Below are positions 59,052-64,000 of a stretch of 64,000 bases of DNA, in pieces. The notes under the pieces were generated by a model. The model searched no databases, was not told the DNA's origin, and saw only the letters and a list, made by a program, of their open reading frames with translations. The first letter of the stretch is position 1. Each line of letters starts with the position of its first letter. Source of the stretch: Nocardia mexicana NBRC 108244 (GTDB lineage Bacteria; Actinomycetota; Actinomycetes; Mycobacteriales; Mycobacteriaceae); contig NZ_BDBV01000045.1 of NCBI RefSeq assembly GCF_001613165.1, forward strand, positions 100,996 through 164,995, read 5' to 3'. A program made the position numbers and the translations under genes.

Positions 59052-60596
59052 TCACAGCGACGGCGGGACCCGCGGCAGTACTACGGTGAACGTCGCACCC
59101 GCGCCCGGCTCGCTGTCCACGCTCACGCGTCCGCCGTGCGCGGTCACCAGAGCCTGCACGATCGAAAGTCCCAGTCCGGTACCGCCACTCGCGCGGGTGC
59201 GCGAGGAATCGGTGCGATAGAAGCGCTCGAAGACCCGGGCGGCGGACTCCGCCGAGAGTCCGGGACCGCTGTCGATCACGTCGATGCGGACCTCGTCGGC
59301 GCCCGGCGTGAGCCGCACCGTGACCGGGGTTCCGGGCGGGGTGTGGGCGAGGGCGTTGCCGAGCAGGTTCGCCAGTACCTGCCGCAGCCGGTCGGCATCG
59401 CCGTCCACCTCCAATGTGCCGGTGCCCGAGGCGATATCGAGGGCGATGGCGTGGGTCGGCGCACCGGATTCGTCCAGGGCCGCGGCCTGGGCGCTGTGCA
59501 CCGCGTCTCCCGCCACCGAGAGCAGGTCCACCGGCTGCCGCTGCAGCGGGCGCTGGGCGTCGAGCCGGGCCAGCATCAGCAGGTCCTCCACCAGCAGCCC
59601 CATCCGCTGCGCCTCGGCCTCGATGCGTTCGAGCACCAGCCGCGGATCCTGGCTCGCCCCTTGGCGATACAGCTCGGCGAAGCCGCGAATGGTGGTCAAC
59701 GGGGTGCGCAGCTCGTGGCTGGCATCGGCGACGAACTGCCGCATCCGCGCCTCCGAGCGCCGCGCCGCCTCCTCCGACGCCTCGGTCGCCGAGACGCCGT
59801 GCTGGATCTGGGTGAGCATCGAATTCAGCGACTGCGCAAGGTGATCCACCTCGGTGTCGACCCCGCGCACCGGCACCCGGCGGCTCAGGTCGCCGCCCGC
59901 GATGGCGGCCGCGGTCTCCTCCACCTGCCGCAGCGGACGCAGGCCGCGCCGCACCACGAAGTATCCGCCCGCGGCGAGCAGCAGCAGGGCGGCCGCGCCG
60001 GTGCCGACCTCGAACATCACCAGCCGCGAGACCGTGTCGCGGTTGTCGGTCAGCGGCAGCGCGACCGTTGTCGAGCCGTCGTCGTTGGCGACCGACAGCA
60101 CCCGCCATCGCGTCGACGAGCCGTCCGCCGAGCCGACCGTCACCGGGGCTCCGACCGGCACGTCCGACAGGTCCGGACCGTCCGTCGGCTGCCGCATACC
60201 GGTGTTGTAGGGCTGGCCCTCCGGGGATTTGCGTAGTTCGTAGAACTTGCGCGGCTGATCGGTCGACGCGGGTTCGCGCAGCGGCGGCACCGGCAGCTCC
60301 GCGGGCACCCAGATGGTGCCTCGATCGGAGGTGACCTGCTTCATCGGACGCGGCTGCGCCCAGCTGTTCGCCGCATCGCGCAACTGCTCGTCGGTGCGCT
60401 CGGTCAGCGACCGCGACAGTGCCGAGGTGACCGCGATACCCGAGGCCACCAGCACCGTCGCCGCCAGCAGCACCATGGCGACGACCAGTCCGATCCGCAG
60501 CGGGACCGCCGAAATGCGCCGAACCAGCGCCGCCCGCACGGTCAACGTCGCATCCGCGTTCGTCCGGCTTCGGGACACACTCCGCTGCTCACGCAC
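59052..60596 (-). CDS. Sensor histidine kinase without adjacent response regulator
   Basis: This 514-residue membrane kinase has two transmembrane segments (GLVVAMVLLAATVLVASGIA; AALLLLAAGGYFVV) flanking an extracellular sensor of about 130 residues, then HAMP. The dimerisation box DASHELRTPLTTIRG holds the phospho-His. ATPase motifs are NLLGNALAHTP, DSGPGLSAE and GGTGLGLSIVQ. The start GTG 60596 is inferred from the Arg-rich leader; an in-frame GTG at 60572 is also possible. No response-regulator gene lies beside it. Confidence 0.9.
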   Translation of the reverse strand: MREQRSVSRSRTNADATLTVRAALVRRISAVPLRIGLVVAMVLLAATVLVASGIAVTSALSRSLTERTDEQLRDAANSWAQPRPMKQVTSDRGTIWVPAELPVPPLREPASTDQPRKFYELRKSPEGQPYNTGMRQPTDGPDLSDVPVGAPVTVGSADGSSTRWRVLSVANDDGSTTVALPLTDNRDTVSRLVMFEVGTGAAALLLLAAGGYFVVRRGLRPLRQVEETAAAIAGGDLSRRVPVRGVDTEVDHLAQSLNSMLTQIQHGVSATEASEEAARRSEARMRQFVADASHELRTPLTTIRGFAELYRQGASQDPRLVLERIEAEAQRMGLLVEDLLMLARLDAQRPLQRQPVDLLSVAGDAVHSAQAAALDESGAPTHAIALDIASGTGTLEVDGDADRLRQVLANLLGNALAHTPPGTPVTVRLTPGADEVRIDVIDSGPGLSAESAARVFERFYRTDSSRTRASGGTGLGLSIVQALVTAHGGRVSVDSEPGAGATFTVVLPRVPPSL

Positions 60597-60661
60597 CCCA
60601 TCTCTACCGGGCCGAGCTGGGAGATCGCTGGAGGCGGGCTGGGTGTTTTCTCCGCGCCGGG

Positions 60662-61135
60662 TCAGGCGCCGTTCAGATGATCGGCGAGGCGCGGCAGGAA
60701 GGGCCGCTGACCGGCGCCGAGCTTCTCGTGCGCCGTGGCCAGATCGAACCATCCGGCACGGTCGATCTCCGGGAACTCCTGCACCCTCCCCGACCGCGGC
60801 GGCCACTCCATCTCGAACGTCCCCGGGATCACCTGTGCCGGATCCAGATCCCCCTCCACCGCCCACACCCGGACCTGTTTCTTCCGCCGGCCGCTGCCGT
60901 ACTGCACCTCCCCCAGCGCGATCCACTCGCCGTCGGGGACCGGCAGCCCGAGCTCCTCGGTGAATTCGCGACCGGCGGCCGCCCGGTCCTCCTCGGCGTC
61001 GGGTTCGTACTCGCCCTTCGGGATGGACCAGGCGCCGAGATCCTTACGCGACCACAGTGGTCCGCCCATATGCCCGAGCAGCACCGTGACCTCGGGAACA
61101 CGGCGGAAGAGCAGGACCCCGGCGCTGTATTTCAT
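60662..61135 (-). CDS. Nudix hydrolase
   Basis: This 157-residue protein has a Nudix box starting near GEYEPDAEEDR and ending REFTEELGL, with one extra residue between Gly and the first Glu compared with the G-x5-E-x7-REUxEExGU consensus. N-terminal SAGVLLFRR and LGAWSIPKGE match ADP-ribose or diphosphate-hydrolysing Nudix proteins. It starts with ATG 61135. It lies upstream of the histidine kinase gene on the same strand. Confidence 0.88.
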   Translation of the reverse strand: MKYSAGVLLFRRVPEVTVLLGHMGGPLWSRKDLGAWSIPKGEYEPDAEEDRAAAGREFTEELGLPVPDGEWIALGEVQYGSGRRKKQVRVWAVEGDLDPAQVIPGTFEMEWPPRSGRVQEFPEIDRAGWFDLATAHEKLGAGQRPFLPRLADHLNGA

Positions 61136-61182
61136 GCGCCCCAGTCTGCCGCACCCGCGCTCGGAGGCCGCCGCCGTGTCTC

Positions 61183-61692
61183 TCACGCCGCCCGCCTGAT
61201 CTGCTCGAACAGCGCCCGCATGTGCGGCCCGATCTCGGCCAGCTCCACGAACGGCACCCCCGCCGCCGCACCGTCGAGGTACGCGAATCGCATCTGCCCC
61301 GCCATATCGCCCTGCTGCACCACCTCGATCCCCCGCGTGGCCGCATCGCGCAGGGCCCGGTCGAAATCCTCCGGCTCCGTGCAGATGTGGTGCAGCCCGG
61401 GACCGCTGCGCTCCAGGAACTCGGTGTAGATCGATGCGCCGCGGACCGGCTGGATCAGCTCCAACTGCATATCCCCGCGGTAGGACAGCGAGATGTGCGC
61501 GGTGAAGTCCGCGGGTTCGCCGCGATAGGTGCAGCTGTCCGGCCCGAAGCGCACATCCGGCATCCGGCTCCACGCGCGGATCCCGAAACAGGTGCCCAGA
61601 AACCCTTCGGCCGCTTCCACATCCGCCACCACCCACGCGATCTGGGTGATCGATTCGCCCGCGAGGCTCACGCGGGACTCGAGGTCCACCAT
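61183..61692 (-). CDS. VOC-family protein
   Basis: This 169-residue single-domain glyoxalase-fold protein begins with AWVVADVEAAEGFLGTCFGI and contains MQLELIQPVRG, GPGLHHICTEPEDFDRAL and GVPFVELAEIGP, the pattern of methylmalonyl-CoA epimerase/glyoxalase relatives: His108 of GLHHI and a Glu near the C-terminus could bind metal. ATG 61692 was chosen; a TTG at 61704 also reads through. The substrate is unknown. The gene is followed downstream by the Nudix gene. Confidence 0.83.
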   Translation of the reverse strand: MVDLESRVSLAGESITQIAWVVADVEAAEGFLGTCFGIRAWSRMPDVRFGPDSCTYRGEPADFTAHISLSYRGDMQLELIQPVRGASIYTEFLERSGPGLHHICTEPEDFDRALRDAATRGIEVVQQGDMAGQMRFAYLDGAAAGVPFVELAEIGPHMRALFEQIRRAA

Positions 61693-61878
61693 CCCCGCAG
61701 TCAATCATCGAGCGATGACACCGGGCCCCGGAGTCCCGGTGGACGGACACCGGCGGATCACGAGCGCCGACGCCGCCCGATTGGTCCGATTTACCAATCA
61801 GGGGAATAACGGGCTCGAAAACCGTTCCGCGACACCGATACTCCCCCCAGTGGTGACAGCCGGATTCGCCGATCACCC

Positions 61879-61884
61879 TAGGCT
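61879..61884 (+). promoter_or_regulatory. -10 element of a leaderless transcript
   Basis: TAGGCT lies 6 nt before ATG 61891; a GTGACA (61853-61858) upstream is 20 bp away, too far for an ideal -35. Confidence 0.5.
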
Positions 61885-61890
61885 GGTTCC

Positions 61891-62424
61891 ATGACCGCCT
61901 CGAGCACACCGTGGTCCGGCCGACCCGAGGCTCGACCCGCCGGACAGCCCGAAACCGCGCCCGCACCCGATGGGGCTCGGCCGGATTCCGCGAAGCCCTG
62001 GGGCTTCCTCCACGTCGGCCTGCTCATCGGAATCGCCATCGTGACAATACTTCTCGTAGTCATGTTCCAGAGCATGTTCTCGACCAGACCTACCGGTCCG
62101 AAATCACCCGCGGCAGCCCCCACCACCAGCGCCCCCGCCGCCGAGGCTCCGAAGGCCCAGGCGGGCCCCGCCGCTTCGGGGCCCCGTTCCGGCAACGGGG
62201 TCACCTTCGGCAAGGTGATCACGACCGACGGGTCGACGCTGCAGATCAATGGCATTTCCGGGGTCAACACCATCGTGCATACCGACGACCGGACGAAGGT
62301 CTACCTGCTGTTGGGATCACAGGTGGCCGACGTGCGGCAGGGGGCCGTGGTCATGGCTTACGGCCACCGGGAGAAGGACGGTTCGATCACCGCGAATCGG
62401 ATCGTCGGCATCTCGATCAGATAG
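61891..62424 (+). CDS. Single-pass membrane protein with DUF5666-like domain
   Basis: This 177-residue protein has a Pro/Ala-rich cytoplasmic N-terminus, one transmembrane segment (VGLLIGIAIVTILLVVMFQS) and an Ala/Pro linker, then an external beta domain (FGKVITTDGSTLQING, RTKVYLLLGSQVADVRQGAV, GSITANRIVGISI) resembling DUF5666-type metal-homeostasis or OB-like folds. The function is unknown. It is transcribed toward the next membrane protein gene. Confidence 0.75.
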   Translation: MTASSTPWSGRPEARPAGQPETAPAPDGARPDSAKPWGFLHVGLLIGIAIVTILLVVMFQSMFSTRPTGPKSPAAAPTTSAPAAEAPKAQAGPAASGPRSGNGVTFGKVITTDGSTLQINGISGVNTIVHTDDRTKVYLLLGSQVADVRQGAVVMAYGHREKDGSITANRIVGISIR

Positions 62425-62495
62425 CCGACCGTGGGGCGCGTCGATGTTCCCACAGGCGGGACTGATCGATCGGCCGCACGGCGCTGACCGGCACT

Positions 62496-62501
62496 TACAC
62501 T
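62496..62501 (+). promoter_or_regulatory. -10 element of a leaderless transcript
   Basis: TACACT lies 6 nt before ATG 62508, with no ribosome-binding site. Confidence 0.5.
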
Positions 62502-62507
62502 CGGCAC

Positions 62508-63407
62508 ATGCAGCCGACTCCCTGGCGCGGGAGCAACACCGCGAGCGACCCGGCCGTCACACCCGACACGCGGCAAGAGGTGGCGAGCACGCGGCCCGAG
62601 GTGGCGAGCCGTCACCCCGACCTCAGACCGTATCTGCTGGTCCTCCGCGAGAACTGGGGGTACAGCATCGCCGTGGTCGGCGGCATCATCACGCTCGTAC
62701 TGCTGTTCCAGCCCTGGCTCACCGCGCGCGGCCCTGCCGGGACTGCCTATACCAACGCCTTCGGGCGCATCACCGCGACCAACAACCTCATGAACGCATG
62801 GTCGACGCACGGCCCGGCCCCCGCGCGGATCCTGGGAATCTGGGGCCTGCTGGCCAGCGGAGCCATCATCCTCATGTGCGTCACGGCCATCGCCAACCTG
62901 CGCCGGCGATCCGACTCGATCGCCCGGATAACGGTGATCTCCTCGTTGGCCGTCGCGGTTTTCGTCCTGCTCGCCCTGGTCTACATCAACACCAAGGCCC
63001 CAGATTTGAAGGGTATGACCTCACGTCGATACGACCTCGGCGGCCAGATCGGGTCGATGATGACTTGGGCTTTCGGCAACGGCCGCTTGGTGATTCCCGG
63101 GATGGGCAAATCCGCCGAGTTCTCCAGCGCCAGTCTCAGCCCGTGGGCGCTGCTGGCAGGGGCCACGGCGATCACTTGCGCGGCCTTCACCTGCATCCAG
63201 TGGATTCGCGAGCATCCGGGCAATTCCTTCCGGTGGCGGTCCCCGTTCGTCATGGAGCGCACCAAGGATTCCGGTCGCGGCGAGAAAGATCCGGACCACA
63301 GCGAGCGGAGCCGCAGCGAGAAAGATCCCGGCCGCGGCAAGACGGAGCCGGATCCCGGCGGGAAGGATCCGGATACCGATGAGAGGGACCCCGACCGGAC
63401 CGACTGA
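62508..63407 (+). CDS. Four-segment membrane protein with charged tail
   Basis: This 299-residue protein has four hydrophobic segments (SIAVVGGIITLVLLFQPWLT; GLLASGAIILMCVTAIANL; SSLAVAVFVLLALVYINT; and ALLAGATAITCAAFTCIQW), then a long C-terminal tail of Asp/Glu/Lys/Arg/Pro, with several KDPD-type motifs from about residue 255. The family is not recognised. Similar tails occur in actinobacterial membrane proteins of unknown role. It ends just before the tRNA genes. Confidence 0.75.
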   Translation: MQPTPWRGSNTASDPAVTPDTRQEVASTRPEVASRHPDLRPYLLVLRENWGYSIAVVGGIITLVLLFQPWLTARGPAGTAYTNAFGRITATNNLMNAWSTHGPAPARILGIWGLLASGAIILMCVTAIANLRRRSDSIARITVISSLAVAVFVLLALVYINTKAPDLKGMTSRRYDLGGQIGSMMTWAFGNGRLVIPGMGKSAEFSSASLSPWALLAGATAITCAAFTCIQWIREHPGNSFRWRSPFVMERTKDSGRGEKDPDHSERSRSEKDPGRGKTEPDPGGKDPDTDERDPDRTD

Positions 63408-63460
63408 CGGCTCCCAACGGCCGAATGCGCCAGGGCCGCAGGAACGTACGAGACCTCGGG

Positions 63461-63534
63461 TCGGGATGACAGGATTTGAACCTGCGACCCTCCGCTCCCA
63501 AAGCGGATGCGCTACCAAGCTGCGCTACATCCCG
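63461..63534 (-). tRNA. tRNA-Pro (UGG)
   Basis: The 7-bp acceptor stem CGGGATG/CATCCCG, a D arm, the CTTTGGG anticodon loop (anticodon TGG) and a GGTTCAAAT T-loop are all visible on the minus strand. The 3'-CCA is not encoded. Confidence 0.95.
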
Positions 63535-63562
63535 TGCAGGCCGGCGAACAGGCCCCTGCCAG

Positions 63563-63633
<71 letters not shown>

Positions 63634-64000
63634 ACGCATACGACACCGATGGGATCGCCACGATGTCGTCTGCGCCTAGGACTGTACCGAACCGCACTTC
63701 GGAAACGCCAATCGACCGCCCCGGGCGCCACCGGTCGACTACCGGACCGGACACCCCTACGCCACAGCGCGCGACGCGCCGATCACGCGAATCGGTCTCG
63801 GCGACGCGACTCGGGCCGCAGCGGTTCGCTCCGATCCTCTCTCACACGGCGTGGCGTCGCGAACACGCTGAACACGCCGCCCGCGACACGCGGACAGACC
63901 TGTAACACCGGCCGCTCTCCACCGATCACACAACCGATCGCCATTCGCGAGATATCGGAACAGGTTGTAAAACACCATTTTTCGGTGTCGAGTGGCTTGC
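63634..64000. other. Right edge of window; no gene seen
   Basis: No convincing gene is visible. The last 60 bp are AT-richer (AACAGGTTGTAAAACACC) and may hold the promoter of a gene beyond the window. The tRNA promoter should lie just right of 63633 on the minus strand but I could not fix it. Confidence 0.4.

Noticed and set aside
61720..61740. ACCGGG/CCCGGT hairpin upstream of the VOC gene
   Set aside because: Short stem at a gene start; likely chance in this composition.
63757..63978. 73-residue minus-strand ORF at the right edge
   Set aside because: No ribosome-binding site or recognisable features; composition looks like a shadow frame.

Overview
The window is GC-rich chromosomal DNA from an actinobacterium of the order Mycobacteriales, most likely the Nocardia/Rhodococcus group. 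The main evidence is gene order. Both ends match the block known in Mycobacterium tuberculosis as Rv2439c-Rv2462c: proB, obgE, rpmA, rplU, rne, ndk, DUF4233, folC, valS on the left, and clpX, clpP2, clpP1, tig and tRNA genes on the right. The genus is an inference, because no rRNA or species marker is present.

Layout. 1-990: the end of a proline-rich protein, then a ribbon-helix-helix antitoxin with a Doc/Fic toxin. 1003-14473: the conserved minus-strand block. 14724-19889: a CPYC flavoprotein, a P-loop kinase-like protein and a TAXI-type TRAP transporter. 19904-24793: a divergent glycerolipid cluster (lipid kinase and AGPS-like oxidase against a TetR regulator and glpD). 24891-38029: mixed metabolic and regulatory genes, including a VOC protein, an SDR, a QueA-like enzyme, a molybdopterin oxidoreductase with an HxlR regulator, a MarR/MFS pair, a DUF1772 protein, an FMN reductase and a large LuxR regulator. 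38034-42710: an ABC exporter, an Lrp/LysE pair and an ECF41 (SigJ-type) sigma factor. 42950-46560: an FdhF-like oxidoreductase with fdhD, then a ketosteroid isomerase. 46706-50822: GNAT, membrane, MarR and CMD-family genes, with two tandem-repeat arrays in the gaps. 50875-56093: the ClpXP/trigger factor/FKBP protein-quality block. 56289-63407: regulators paired with redox enzymes, an orphan histidine kinase, a Nudix protein and two membrane proteins. 63461-63633: tRNA-Pro and tRNA-Gly.

Regulation is unusually legible. At least eleven genes have a TANNNT (or, once, GAGGAT) -10 hexamer exactly 6-7 nt before the start codon, which implies leaderless mRNAs. Several divergent or self-contained units carry perfect dyads over their promoters: tetR/oxidase, marR/MFS, the ABC exporter and marR/TIGR03086. 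A perfect KstR-type box precedes a ketosteroid isomerase. Two ECF41-type promoters were found, one beside the sigma factor in front of a DoxX-like stub, the other 8 kb away in front of a carboxymuconolactone-decarboxylase-family gene. An 82-bp quasi-palindromic element occurs twice, each time just after a stop codon.

The roughly 36 kb between valS and clpX looks like an accessory insertion zone in a conserved backbone. I saw no prophage, insertion sequence, CRISPR array or biosynthetic megacluster. All coordinates, starts and dyads were read by eye; family names rest on recognised motifs, not on database searches.
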